64,000 bases of DNA from Albidovulum inexpectatum. GTDB taxonomy: Bacteria; Pseudomonadota; Alphaproteobacteria; Rhodobacterales; Rhodobacteraceae. The translations under genes and the position numbers were made by a program. A model generated the notes under the pieces. The model saw nothing but the letters and a program-made list of their open reading frames with translations, was not told where the DNA came from and did not search any database. Below are positions 36,779 to 45,321 of this stretch, piece after piece; the stretch's first letter is position 1, and each line of letters opens with the position of its first letter. The stretch spans positions 124,001 to 188,000 of the forward strand of contig NZ_PRDS01000006.1 of the NCBI RefSeq assembly GCF_002927635.1. Reading direction: 5' to 3'.

Positions 36779-36807
36779 TTTACGTGCACGTCACTGTAAC
36801 GTGACGT
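36779..36807. promoter_or_regulatory. ACGT-rich operator for the MerR operon
   Basis: TTTACGTGCACGTCAC (36779-36794) has the ACGT-N2-ACGT core recalled for LiuR-type MerR regulators. It overlaps a perfect dyad ACGTCAC-TGTAAC-GTGACGT (36788-36807). Five ACGT tetramers occur within 26 bp. The site lies 76 bp upstream of the MerR start, in the 191-bp gap 36704-36894, where nothing else is evident. It is likely the binding site of one or both neighbouring MerR proteins. Confidence 0.65.
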
Positions 36808-36894
36808 CACGCGGGATGCTGACGTTGTGTCATGAAACGGGACGGGCCCGGACGCGCGATCACGCCGGGATCGAAGACGGGTTATGATTGGCAA

Positions 36895-37266
36895 TCAATC
36901 GGTTATCAGTTCGGCCGTACGGTCGCGCAGGGCCTTGAGATCGGCGATCGTGTTGTCCAGCTCGCGCCGTTGACGCTCCAGCTCTTCCAGCTGGCGGTTC
37001 GCCAGGTCGATGAAGACCTGGTACTGCTCTTTCGTGCCCTTCTGATCATACAGAAGCAGCCACTGGCGGATTTCTTCCAGGCTGAAGCCAAAGCGGCGTC
37101 CGCGCAGAATCAGCGTCATGCGGGCGATCTCGCGTGGGCCGTAAAAGCGCGCGCGGCCTTCCTTTCGCGGCGAAAGAAGCTCGATATACTCGTAATAGCG
37201 AAGCGTGCGCGGCGTGACATCGAAGCGCGCGCACATCTCCTTGAAGCTGAGTTCCTCTTCGGCCAT
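36895..37266 (-). CDS. MerR-family regulator, paralogue of the adjacent gene
   Basis: The 123-residue protein has the helix-turn-helix KEMCARFDVTPRTLRYYEYIELL and ends in a coiled coil (FIDLANRQLEELERQRRELDN, given here in two parts: FIDLANRQ and LEELERQRRELDN). AGGAGG lies 6 bases before the ATG at 37266. It is clearly related to the next MerR protein, sharing VTPRTLR.YE and [16 protein letters not shown]. It is probably co-regulated with, or acts on, the fatty acid oxidation operon downstream. The effector is unknown, possibly an acyl-CoA. Confidence 0.88.
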   Translation of the reverse strand: MAEEELSFKEMCARFDVTPRTLRYYEYIELLSPRKEGRARFYGPREIARMTLILRGRRFGFSLEEIRQWLLLYDQKGTKEQYQVFIDLANRQLEELERQRRELDNTIADLKALRDRTAELITD

Positions 37267-37323
37267 CACGGTCCTCCTGCCACGAAAGTAGCGATTGGCG
37301 CGGCAGCTTACAACCGCGCCCGG

Positions 37324-38481
37324 TCAGGGCAAGGGGGCCGACAGGAAATCCGGGGCCAGGAAGTACAGCCCATAGGCGACAAGCAGCGCGGGCAGGGTGG
37401 AAAACACCGTCGCCATGATTGCAGCGCGCGGCGCCAGGGCGATGGCGGGAAACAGCGCATCGCCGTCATTCGAAATGGCATTGGCCACAAGCGCCGAGAA
37501 CGGGATTGCCCCGTTGACATACAGCGTCGCCACCAGAACCTGCGGCCCGCAGCCGGGGATGAACCCGATGGCCGCGGCGATCAGCGGCAGCACGGGCGCG
37601 ATGGAACCGAATGCGGATGCAAGATCCAGCCCAAGATACAGGGCGGCATAATCATAGGCGAGATAGGCGATCAGTACCCAGACCGAGATGAAGGAGGTCT
37701 CCTCGGCCATGCGTGTCACCGGGTCGTCGGCGCCATTCGTCATCGCATCGACCGGAGAGGTCGCCCAGATGGCAAGGCCGACGAAGACACCGGCCAGGGC
37801 CAGCGCGGAGACCGGCACACCGAAGAGCGTTTCGATCTCGATGCCGCCGATCTGCGCCGCGCCCACGATCAGGCCGGGAATGGCCACGGCCAGATAGACC
37901 AGGTCGCGTTTCCTGCGCCGACCGATCAAGGGCGCCATGCGGCAGGATCCGGCCATCGGACGGTAATCGACGACCAGAAAGCGGTCGATCAGCCATCCCG
38001 TCACGATCCCGGCGGCGAATTGCAGCGGCAACAGGACCATGGCTGCGTCCGGCCGCGTTGCGATCAGCAGGAAGGCCGCATCGCCCATCGTGGCGGTCAG
38101 AGCGGCGACGACGGCTCCGAAGGTGACCTTGCCCGAGGCATAGGCCGCGACCACGACGACCGCACCACCGCAGCCGGGCGTTGCCCCCATCAGGGCCGCG
38201 ATCGGCACCTGCATGGCCCGCGCGCGGCCGATCGCCTGGCCAAGGTCAATGCGGAACAGACGCTCCAACCCGTAGAAGAGCAGCAGGGTCGCCGCCACGA
38301 AGGCCGAGACCTGCACAAAGGCGTCGTGCATCAAGTCGCGCGTCAGCGCGCCCAGTTCGCCAGGCGCGATCGCCAAGGCGACCAGAAGGACCGCCAGAAC
38401 GGCACGACGCGGGCGAATCGGACCCGGCCCCGAAAGGGCTGTCAGGGGGGAGGTTGCGGTGACGGTTGGCGTGGATGGCAT
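37324..38481 (-). CDS. Putative 10-TM manganese/heavy-metal transporter
   Basis: The 385-residue membrane protein starts at 38481 after CAGGA. About ten helices are seen. Two symmetrical glycine/cysteine motifs, ALMGATPGCGGAVVVV and AIGFIPGCGPQVLVAT, mark an internal repeat and are the signature of the ArsP_2 group, which is annotated as putative manganese transporter or 10-TM heavy-metal exporter. A Fur/Mur-type dyad overlaps its upstream region and supports a manganese or iron role. Direction of transport is not established. Confidence 0.82.
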   Translation of the reverse strand: MPSTPTVTATSPLTALSGPGPIRPRRAVLAVLLVALAIAPGELGALTRDLMHDAFVQVSAFVAATLLLFYGLERLFRIDLGQAIGRARAMQVPIAALMGATPGCGGAVVVVAAYASGKVTFGAVVAALTATMGDAAFLLIATRPDAAMVLLPLQFAAGIVTGWLIDRFLVVDYRPMAGSCRMAPLIGRRRKRDLVYLAVAIPGLIVGAAQIGGIEIETLFGVPVSALALAGVFVGLAIWATSPVDAMTNGADDPVTRMAEETSFISVWVLIAYLAYDYAALYLGLDLASAFGSIAPVLPLIAAAIGFIPGCGPQVLVATLYVNGAIPFSALVANAISNDGDALFPAIALAPRAAIMATVFSTLPALLVAYGLYFLAPDFLSAPLP

Positions 38482-38491
38482 GGCTTCCTGC

Positions 38492-38512
38492 AATTGCGAA
38501 CCATTCGCAATT
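38492..38512. promoter_or_regulatory. Fur/Mur-type box before the putative Mn transporter
   Basis: AATTGCGAA-CCA-TTCGCAATT is a perfect 9-bp inverted repeat with a 3-base centre, 10 bp upstream of the transporter start. The core TGCGAAC-C-ATTCGCA follows the 7-1-7 arrangement of Fur-family sites, which in alphaproteobacteria includes the manganese regulator Mur. On the other side the thioesterase gene starts at 38581, so that gene could be affected too. Confidence 0.75.
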
Positions 38513-38580
38513 GATAACCTAGCACTTGCGGCGCCCCGTGCAAGGGCCAATAAACGGCAAAGGCAAACGGGAAGGCGAAA

Positions 38581-39018
38581 ATGGACGAACGCAAACGTGA
38601 GCTTGCCCGGAAGTTCATCGAGGCAATCCCCCACAGCCGCGCGCTGGGCATGGTCCTGGAACGGATCGAGGACGGCGTGGCCGTGATCTCGATGCCCTAT
38701 GACGAACGGTTCGTGGGCGATCCGGAAACCGGTGTCATACATGGCGGGGCGGTCTCGGCCCTGATGGATACATGCGGCGGTGCCGCCGTGATGAGCCACC
38801 CGACCGGGGCGATCGGCACGGCGACCCTGGATCTGCGCATCGATTACATGCGCCCCGCGCGTCCGGGGGACCGGATCACGGCACGGGCCGAATGCTATCA
38901 CGTCACCCGTTCGGTCGCCTTCGTGCGGGCCACGGCACATGATTCGGACACCGATCGCCCTGTCGCCGCCGCAAATGGCGCATTCACGCTCGAACGCCCC
39001 AGGGAGGTCGAGACATGA
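38581..39018 (+). CDS. PaaI-family hotdog thioesterase
   Basis: The 145-residue single-hotdog protein has the conserved GVIHGGAVSALMDTCGGAAV (HGG with the catalytic Asp on the following helix) and LRIDYMRPARPGDRI. Members hydrolyse aromatic or acyl-CoA thioesters. Its end overlaps the next thioesterase gene as ATGA, so the two are co-translated. GGGAAGG precedes the start. Confidence 0.88.
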   Translation: MDERKRELARKFIEAIPHSRALGMVLERIEDGVAVISMPYDERFVGDPETGVIHGGAVSALMDTCGGAAVMSHPTGAIGTATLDLRIDYMRPARPGDRITARAECYHVTRSVAFVRATAHDSDTDRPVAAANGAFTLERPREVET

Positions 39019-39539
39019 GTCCCCGGCAACGGCCCGAACCGGTCCAGGTCGTCAAGCAGCGCCGCGATGCGGCCCTGCGCGCCCTGGTCCAGTCGGTGCC
39101 CTATATCCGCTTTCTGGGCATCGAGTTCGAGCGACGCGGCGACGAACTGACGGCCATTCTTCCCTTTGACGAAAAGCTGATCGGAAACCCCTTGCTGCCC
39201 GCCCTGCATGGCGGCGCGACGGCGGCGTTCCTGGAGGTCGCGGCGATCATCGAACTGTCCTGGTCGCTGATCTGGGAGGAGATGGAATCGGGCCGCCTGG
39301 ATCCCCAGCGGCTTGGCCCGGATTGCCTGCCGCGCCTGCCCAAGACGATCGACTTCACGGTGGATTACCTGCGGTCCGGCCTGCCGCGCGACGCCTATGC
39401 GCGGGCCCGCGTCAACCGGTCTGGCCGTCGCTATGCCAGCGTGCATGTCGAAGCCTGGCAGGACAATCGCGCGCGGCTCTTCGCCCAGGCGACGGGGCAT
39501 TTCCTGATGCCGCAAGGCGGCCTGCTGCGCCATGGCTGA
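39015..39539 (+). CDS. Second PaaI-like hotdog thioesterase
   Basis: The 174-residue hotdog protein has the motif LLPALHGGATAAFLEVAAII (HGG, with Glu in place of the Asp found in its neighbour) and TVDYLRSGLPRDAYARARV. It is a divergent paralogue of the upstream gene, to which it is coupled by ATGA. It overlaps the MATE gene by 8 bp. The pair could act as a heteromer or on different acyl-CoA classes; both are inferences. Confidence 0.82.
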   Translation: MSPRQRPEPVQVVKQRRDAALRALVQSVPYIRFLGIEFERRGDELTAILPFDEKLIGNPLLPALHGGATAAFLEVAAIIELSWSLIWEEMESGRLDPQRLGPDCLPRLPKTIDFTVDYLRSGLPRDAYARARVNRSGRRYASVHVEAWQDNRARLFAQATGHFLMPQGGLLRHG

Positions 39540-40836
39540 CATCACGCATCGGCGTGTGCTGAAGATCGCGCTGCCGATCGTGTTGTCGAACGTGACCGTG
39601 CCCCTGCTGGGGGCGGTCGATACCGGGGTCGTGGGACAGCTGGGCCAGGCCGCGCCGATCGGCGCCGTCGGTCTGGGTGCGGTCATCCTTTCGACGATCT
39701 ACTGGGTGTTCGGTTTCCTGCGCATGGGCACGACGGGGCTTGTCGCCCAGTCCCATGGCGCGCGCGATCCGGCCGAGACCGGGGCAATCCTGACCCGCGC
39801 GCTGCTGATCGGCGGCGTTGCCGGGCTGGCCTTCATACTCCTGCAGGCCGTCCTGTTTCGCGCCGCCTTTGCCATCGCCCCGGCCTCGGCCGAGGTCGAG
39901 TCGCTGACGCGGGATTACCTGGCGATCCGCATCTGGGGCGCGCCCGCCACGATCTGCCTGTATGCGATCACCGGCTGGCTGATCGCGGTCGAGCGGACCC
40001 GCGGCGTGCTGGCCGTCCAGGTCTGGACGAACGGGCTGAACATGCTGCTGGACGTGGTGTTCGTTCTCGGGCTTGGCTGGGGCGTGCAGGGGGTGGCCGC
40101 GGCGACGCTGATCGCCGAGTGGACGGGGCTTGCGCTGGGGCTGTATCTGTGTCGCGCGGCCTTTGCCGGCGGGCAGTGGCGCGACTGGGCGCGGGTCTTC
40201 GACCGGGCCCGGATCGCGCGGATGCTGCAGGTCAATGGCGACATCATGTTGCGCAGCGTCCTGCTTCAGGGCGCATTCACAAGCTTTGTCTTTCTTGGCG
40301 CGCGGTTCGGCGATGTGACGCTGGCCGCAAACCAGGTCCTGCTGCAATTCCTGCAAATCACGGCCTTCGGTCTGGACGGCTTTGCCTTCGCGGCCGAGTC
40401 GCTGGTCGGTCAGGCGGTGGGGGCAAGACGCGCGGGCGAAGTGCGCCGTGCCGCGGCGGTCAGCGGGCAGTGGGGGCTGGTGGGCGCGGTCGCCCTGGGC
40501 ATCGCCTTCTGGCTGGCGGGGCCGGCCCTCATCGACATCCTGACGACCGAGCCGCATGTGCGCGCCGCGGCCCGCGATTATCTGCCCTGGGTCGCCTTTG
40601 CCCCGGTCATTGGCATTGCAAGCTGGATGCTCGACGGGATTTTCATCGGTGCGACACTGTCACGCGAGATGCGCAACGCGATGATCGTTTCGGTCGCGGT
40701 CTATGTGGTGGCGCTGCTGAGCTTGCCGCCGGTCTGGGGCAATCATGGACTTTGGGCGGCGCTGATGATCCTGAACATGGTGCGCGGACTGACCATGGCG
40801 GCGCTCTATCCGCGCGCCGAGCGCGCCGCCGCCTGA
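39532..40836 (+). CDS. MATE-family efflux transporter
   Basis: The 434-residue protein has about twelve helices and the MATE/DinF N-terminus ALPIVLSNVTVPLLGAVDTG, followed by AVILSTIYWVFGFLRMGTTG. MATE proteins expel cationic drugs or metabolites using Na+ or H+. Its start overlaps the thioesterase gene by 8 bp, suggesting that the three genes form one unit. It converges on purD with a 3-bp gap. Confidence 0.92.
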   Translation: MADITHRRVLKIALPIVLSNVTVPLLGAVDTGVVGQLGQAAPIGAVGLGAVILSTIYWVFGFLRMGTTGLVAQSHGARDPAETGAILTRALLIGGVAGLAFILLQAVLFRAAFAIAPASAEVESLTRDYLAIRIWGAPATICLYAITGWLIAVERTRGVLAVQVWTNGLNMLLDVVFVLGLGWGVQGVAAATLIAEWTGLALGLYLCRAAFAGGQWRDWARVFDRARIARMLQVNGDIMLRSVLLQGAFTSFVFLGARFGDVTLAANQVLLQFLQITAFGLDGFAFAAESLVGQAVGARRAGEVRRAAAVSGQWGLVGAVALGIAFWLAGPALIDILTTEPHVRAAARDYLPWVAFAPVIGIASWMLDGIFIGATLSREMRNAMIVSVAVYVVALLSLPPVWGNHGLWAALMILNMVRGLTMAALYPRAERAAA

Positions 40837-40839
40837 AGC

Positions 40840-42111
40840 CTAGGCGTCCTTCAGCGCGCGCCAGCCGATGTCGCGCCGGCAGAATCCCTGCGGCCAGTCG
40901 ATCCGGTCGACCATCCGATAGGCCCGGTCGCGCGCCTCGCGCAGGCTGGACCCGCGCGCGGTGACGTTCAGGACACGCCCGCCCGCAGCCACGATCGCGC
41001 CGTCGCGCTCGGCGGTGCCGGCGTGAAAGACCATGTGGCTGCTGTCTTCGGGCAGCGCGTCGAGCCCGCGAATGACGGTGCCTTTTTCATAGCTGCCCGG
41101 ATAGCCGCGCGCGGCCATGACCACCGTCAGCGCGTGATCGTCGGCCCAATTGACCGAGACCTCGTCCAGGCGCCCCTCGGCACAGGCCTGCATCAGGTCC
41201 AGCGCCTGCGCACCCAGCCGCATCATCAGGGCCTGACATTCCGGGTCGCCAAAGCGGACATTGTATTCGACCAACCGTGGCCGCCCGTCCTGGATCATCA
41301 GGCCTGCATACAGCACGCCCTGGAAAGGCGTGCCGCGCCGCGCCATCTCGGCGATCGTCGGGCGGACGATCTGATCCATTGCCTGTTGCAGCACGGAATC
41401 GTCAAGCACCGGGGCGGGGGAATAGGCCCCCATGCCGCCGGTATTGGGGCCGGTATCGCCGTCGCCCACGCGCTTGTGGTCCTGCGCCGTGCCGATGGGC
41501 AGGACGTTCTTTCCGTCGCACAGAACGAACAGCGAGGCTTCCTCGCCCTGCATGAATTCCTCGATGACCACTTCCGCCCCGGCTGCGCCAAAGGCGCCGG
41601 CGAACATGTCGTCCACGGCGGCCAGGGCCTCTTCCTCGGTCATGGCGACGATGACACCCTTGCCGGCGGCAAGCCCGTCGGCCTTGACGACGATCGGCGC
41701 GCCCTTGGCGCGGATGTGGTCGCGTGCGGCCTCGGCCTCGGTGAACCGCGCCCACCGGGCGGTGGGCGCGCCGCAGGCGTCGCAGATTTCCTTGGTGAAG
41801 CCCTTGGAGGCTTCAAGTCGCGCAGCCTCGGCCGATGGTCCCAGGACCGGGATCCCGGCGCCACGAAGGACGTCGGCCACGCCGGCAGCCAGCGGTGCCT
41901 CGGGGCCCACGATCACAAGATCGACGGCATTTTCTTCGGCGAATGTCGCGACGCTGGCGCCGTCGAGGATATCGATATCGGCGCATTCCGCGATCTGCGC
42001 GATGCCCGCATTTCCCGGGGCCACGATCAGCCGATCGCATTTCGGGTTCTGCTTGACCGCCCAGGCCAGCGCATGTTCGCGCCCGCCGCCGCCCAGAATG
42101 AGGATATTCAT
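40840..42111 (-). CDS. purD: Phosphoribosylamine-glycine ligase
   Basis: The 423-residue ATP-grasp enzyme starts at 42111 with MNILILGGGGREHALAWA, the family N-terminus, and has APIVVKADGLAAGKGV and the signature RFGDPECQ. It joins glycine to 5-phosphoribosylamine in purine biosynthesis. It is divergent from xseA with a 68-bp gap, a pairing I recall in related alphaproteobacteria. Confidence 0.96.
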   Translation of the reverse strand: MNILILGGGGREHALAWAVKQNPKCDRLIVAPGNAGIAQIAECADIDILDGASVATFAEENAVDLVIVGPEAPLAAGVADVLRGAGIPVLGPSAEAARLEASKGFTKEICDACGAPTARWARFTEAEAARDHIRAKGAPIVVKADGLAAGKGVIVAMTEEEALAAVDDMFAGAFGAAGAEVVIEEFMQGEEASLFVLCDGKNVLPIGTAQDHKRVGDGDTGPNTGGMGAYSPAPVLDDSVLQQAMDQIVRPTIAEMARRGTPFQGVLYAGLMIQDGRPRLVEYNVRFGDPECQALMMRLGAQALDLMQACAEGRLDEVSVNWADDHALTVVMAARGYPGSYEKGTVIRGLDALPEDSSHMVFHAGTAERDGAIVAAGGRVLNVTARGSSLREARDRAYRMVDRIDWPQGFCRRDIGWRALKDA

Positions 42112-42179
42112 CGTCGCCCCCGCTTGGCCTTGCCCTTGCGGCGTTCTAAGGTCGGGCAACACAGGATACAAGTCAGGCC

Positions 42180-43634
42180 ATGGATCTGTTCGAAGACGAA
42201 ACGCCCGTCGGGGCGAATGCGCATGAATATACCGTGTCCGAGATCTCGGGTGCGGTGAAGCGGGTGATCGAGGGCGAGTTCGGGCGTGTCCGCGTACGCG
42301 GCGAGATCGGACGTGTCGCTCGGCCCGGATCGGGGCATCTGTATTTCGACCTGAAGGACGAACGCGCCGTGCTTGCCGCCGTCTGCTGGAAGGGACAGGC
42401 GGGGCGTCTGTCCATCAAGCCCGAAGAGGGGCTGGAGGTGATCGCGACCGGGCGGCTGACGACCTTTCCGGGCCAGTCGAAATACCAGATGATCGTCGAG
42501 GAGCTTGCCGCGGCGGGTCTTGGCGCGCTGATGGCCATGCTCGAGCGGCGCAAGGCCGCGCTGGCCGCCGAGGGCCTGTTCGCGCCCGAGCGCAAGAAGC
42601 CATTGCCCTATCTGCCGCGGGTGATCGGCGTCGTGACTTCGCCCACGGGCGCGGTGATCCGCGACATCCTGCACCGCCTGCGCGACCGCTTTCCCCGTCC
42701 GGTCCTGATCTGGCCGGTCACGGTTCAGGGCGAACGCTGTGCCCCCGAGGTTGCTGCCGCCATCCGCGGCTTCAACGCCCTGCCCGAAGGGGGTCCGATC
42801 CCGCGGCCCGACCTGATCATCGTCGCGCGCGGGGGCGGCTCGATCGAGGATCTGTGGGGCTTCAACGAGGAAATCGTCGTGCGCGCGGCTGCCGAAAGCC
42901 GCATTCCGCTGATCTCGGCGGTCGGGCATGAAACCGACACGACGCTGATCGACCTTGCGGCGGATCGGCGCGCGCCCACCCCCACCGCGGCGGCCGAGAT
43001 GGCCGTGCCCGTGCGCATGGACCTGATCCGGACGGTTTCCGATCACGGCAGCCGGATGTCCCGGGCGATGATCCGGCGGATCGAGCAGGGCGGGCAAAGG
43101 CTGTCGGATCTTGCGCGCGCGCTGGGCTCGCCGCAGGCGCTACTGGCGCCGGCCAGCCAGCGTCTTGACCTGTGGTCCGACAGGCTTGCGCCCGCATTGC
43201 GCGGGGCAACGGCCAATCGGCGGGCGAGTTTCAACGCGGTAGCGGGTCGGTTGCGCCCGTCGGTTCTGACGGGCCGGCTGGGGCAGGAGCGTCGGCATCT
43301 GGATACGTTGGCGGCGCGGCTTCGCCCGGCCTTCGACCGGTCGCTGCGCGAGGCGCAAAAAGAGTCCGCGCGCAGGCGCAACGATCTGCAATCGCTGGCG
43401 GATCGGATGGACTCTGCGATGACGCGCAGGCTGCAAACGCTGTCTGACAGGCTGGCGGCGCTGGATCGCACACGTCAGAGCCTGGGGCATGCGGAAACCT
43501 TGCGCCGTGGCTTTGCGATCGTCTGGGCCGGGGAGCATGTCGTCACGACGCGGGCCACGGCAATGGGCCACGCGGAATTGCAGATCGAGTTTGCCGACGG
43601 ACGTTTGCCCGTGCGGACCGCCGATGCGCAATAG
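42180..43634 (+). CDS. xseA: Exonuclease VII large subunit
   Basis: The 484-residue protein has an N-terminal OB-fold (EYTVSEISGAVKRVIEGEFG, then VRVRGEIGRVARPGSGHLYF), the conserved catalytic region VIGVVTSPTGAVIRDILHRL ... RGGGSIEDLWGFNEE, and a long Arg/Leu-rich coiled-coil C-terminus. With XseB it degrades single-stranded DNA to oligonucleotides. xseB is not in the window. The gene converges on a small exported protein gene with a 6-bp gap. Confidence 0.95.
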   Translation: MDLFEDETPVGANAHEYTVSEISGAVKRVIEGEFGRVRVRGEIGRVARPGSGHLYFDLKDERAVLAAVCWKGQAGRLSIKPEEGLEVIATGRLTTFPGQSKYQMIVEELAAAGLGALMAMLERRKAALAAEGLFAPERKKPLPYLPRVIGVVTSPTGAVIRDILHRLRDRFPRPVLIWPVTVQGERCAPEVAAAIRGFNALPEGGPIPRPDLIIVARGGGSIEDLWGFNEEIVVRAAAESRIPLISAVGHETDTTLIDLAADRRAPTPTAAAEMAVPVRMDLIRTVSDHGSRMSRAMIRRIEQGGQRLSDLARALGSPQALLAPASQRLDLWSDRLAPALRGATANRRASFNAVAGRLRPSVLTGRLGQERRHLDTLAARLRPAFDRSLREAQKESARRRNDLQSLADRMDSAMTRRLQTLSDRLAALDRTRQSLGHAETLRRGFAIVWAGEHVVTTRATAMGHAELQIEFADGRLPVRTADAQ

Positions 43635-43640
43635 TCCGCC

Positions 43641-44054
43641 CTAGACGCCCAGATGCGGGCCCTGGCAGATCAGCGCGTCGGGGCTTTCCTCGACGGCGAC
43701 CAGGGCCATGCCTTCGGGGTCGCCGCGAAAGCGCGCCATCAGACCCTGTTCGCCCTGCCAGAAGGTCCAGCATTGCGGCTCGCCCAGGTCTTCATAGGCA
43801 AAGCAGATGTCGCCGCGATCTTCGTACCAGTATCCCTCGCGGCATTCCTCACCGACGAAGGCCCAGACAACGCGCCGCCCTGGCAGGTATCGCTCGATCC
43901 CATAGGGGTCGCCGCCTGACATGTAGACCATGGTCTTGCCCCGCGTCAGCGCGTCGAATGCGGCAGCCGACAGGGGCGGCCCCGGCTCGGCCGCGCACAG
44001 GGGCGCGGCCAGGGCGCAGAGGGCCAGCATGGCAAGGGTCTGGATGCGTGTCAT
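43641..44054 (-). CDS. Exported protein of unknown function
   Basis: From the ATG at 44054 (AAAGGG upstream) the protein is 137 residues, with a signal peptide (IQTLAMLALCALAAPLCAAE). The mature part has four Cys (EECREGYWYEDRGDICFAYE, EPQCWTFW and ICQGP), likely two disulfides, and is rich in aromatic residues. I recall similar unnamed proteins in Rhodobacteraceae but no function. It follows alkB-like gene transcription (58-bp upstream gap). Confidence 0.72.
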   Translation of the reverse strand: MTRIQTLAMLALCALAAPLCAAEPGPPLSAAAFDALTRGKTMVYMSGGDPYGIERYLPGRRVVWAFVGEECREGYWYEDRGDICFAYEDLGEPQCWTFWQGEQGLMARFRGDPEGMALVAVEESPDALICQGPHLGV

Positions 44055-44111
44055 GGGATTATCCCTTTTGCGCCAAGTGTGCCACAAGCTGCGGGTTCGT
44101 GTCACCTCGGC

Positions 44112-45206
44112 TCAGTCCGGTTGCATCCTGCGCAGCCTGCGGTCCATGAGCCGCCGCCACAGCGGCGGGACCAGGGCAACCGTCGCCATGATCGGCAGCG
44201 AGGCCGGCAGGCGCGGAGTTCGTGCGGGCGTCTCCAGTTCGCCGAAACCTTTGGAAGGGTGCAGGTGATGGTCGGCATGGCGCGAGGCATTCAGCATCAT
44301 CAGGCCGGACAGGCCGCGCGGGGCATCCCAGCTATGGGCCGGGCCGACGGGCTCGGGCCGGCCATCGGGCAATTCCTGCCGCAGCAGGCCGTAATGCTGC
44401 ACATAATCGGACAGCAGGATCTGGATCTGCGCATGGGCGCAAAGCAGCAGATACGCCACCAGCCCATCAGGCCCGAAGAGCCACGCAACAAGGGTCAGCA
44501 GGGCCAGAGCTCCGCCTACATGGATCACATAGGGGTTCAGCCGCCCCGGGCCACGCGCGCGCCGGCGCAGGTTTCGCTCCATCTCGTATCCGGCCAGAAA
44601 GGCGCCGGGCCATGCGCGGATCAGGAATTGATAGAAGCCTTCGCCGGCGCGGGCGGTGTTCGGATCGTTCGGCGTGGCGACGAAACGATGATGCACCAGC
44701 CGATGCGCCGAAACGTGGTGGCCATAAAGCAGTGTCACGAACACCGCCCAGCCCAGCCGGAACAGCCAGCGCTCGCGCCGGTGGATCAGTTCATGCGCGT
44801 TGGCATTGGATGCCTGGCCAAGCCAGAGCCCGAAGGCCAGGAAGGTCGCAACCCCGTCCCAGGGGCCAAGGGGGCCGGCGCCGCTCAGGCTCCAGACTGC
44901 AAGGGGCAAGAGCAGGAAATGCGTCAGCGCAAGCGCGACCGATACCCGGTCGGCAACCGGTTGCGCGACATGGTCGGCCCCCCAGGCGGGGCGTATCCGA
45001 ACAAGCATCGCATCGGCCAGATGCAGTCCGACGCTCATCCACAGAAGGGCGGCAAGGCTCCAACCACCCCCCAGCATCGCGGCGGCGACAAGAAGCGGGA
45101 CAGGCGCCATGGTGGCCGCCACATGCGGCAGCGCCGCGCGCCAACCTTTGGCGCCGACCTTGTCATTCTGTGCCCGTTCCATCCCCGGTCGCGCGTCTGC
45201 CTTCAT
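44112..45206 (-). CDS. alkB: AlkB-like membrane di-iron hydroxylase/desaturase
   Basis: The 364-residue membrane protein has the His boxes of the alkane hydroxylase group: HELIHRRE, HVSAHRLVHHRF and the C-terminal NASRHADHHLHPSKGF. These eight or more His bind two irons that activate O2. Four to six helices surround them. ATG 45206 is preferred because AGGA lies 8 bp upstream; ATG at 45215 is the alternative. Typical AlkB hydroxylates the end of an alkane; no rubredoxin or alk cluster is nearby, so substrate and function remain open. Confidence 0.82.
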   Translation of the reverse strand: MKADARPGMERAQNDKVGAKGWRAALPHVAATMAPVPLLVAAAMLGGGWSLAALLWMSVGLHLADAMLVRIRPAWGADHVAQPVADRVSVALALTHFLLLPLAVWSLSGAGPLGPWDGVATFLAFGLWLGQASNANAHELIHRRERWLFRLGWAVFVTLLYGHHVSAHRLVHHRFVATPNDPNTARAGEGFYQFLIRAWPGAFLAGYEMERNLRRRARGPGRLNPYVIHVGGALALLTLVAWLFGPDGLVAYLLLCAHAQIQILLSDYVQHYGLLRQELPDGRPEPVGPAHSWDAPRGLSGLMMLNASRHADHHLHPSKGFGELETPARTPRLPASLPIMATVALVPPLWRRLMDRRLRRMQPD

Positions 45207-45321
45207 CCATCCCATCCTGCCAAAGGCGGCCGCGCGCGTCGAGCATCAGAATGGGCTCGACCCTTCCATCCGGTCGGCGAAAGGACTACGTGAGGGGAAA
45301 GGTCAACGCGAAAGTCTGCTC

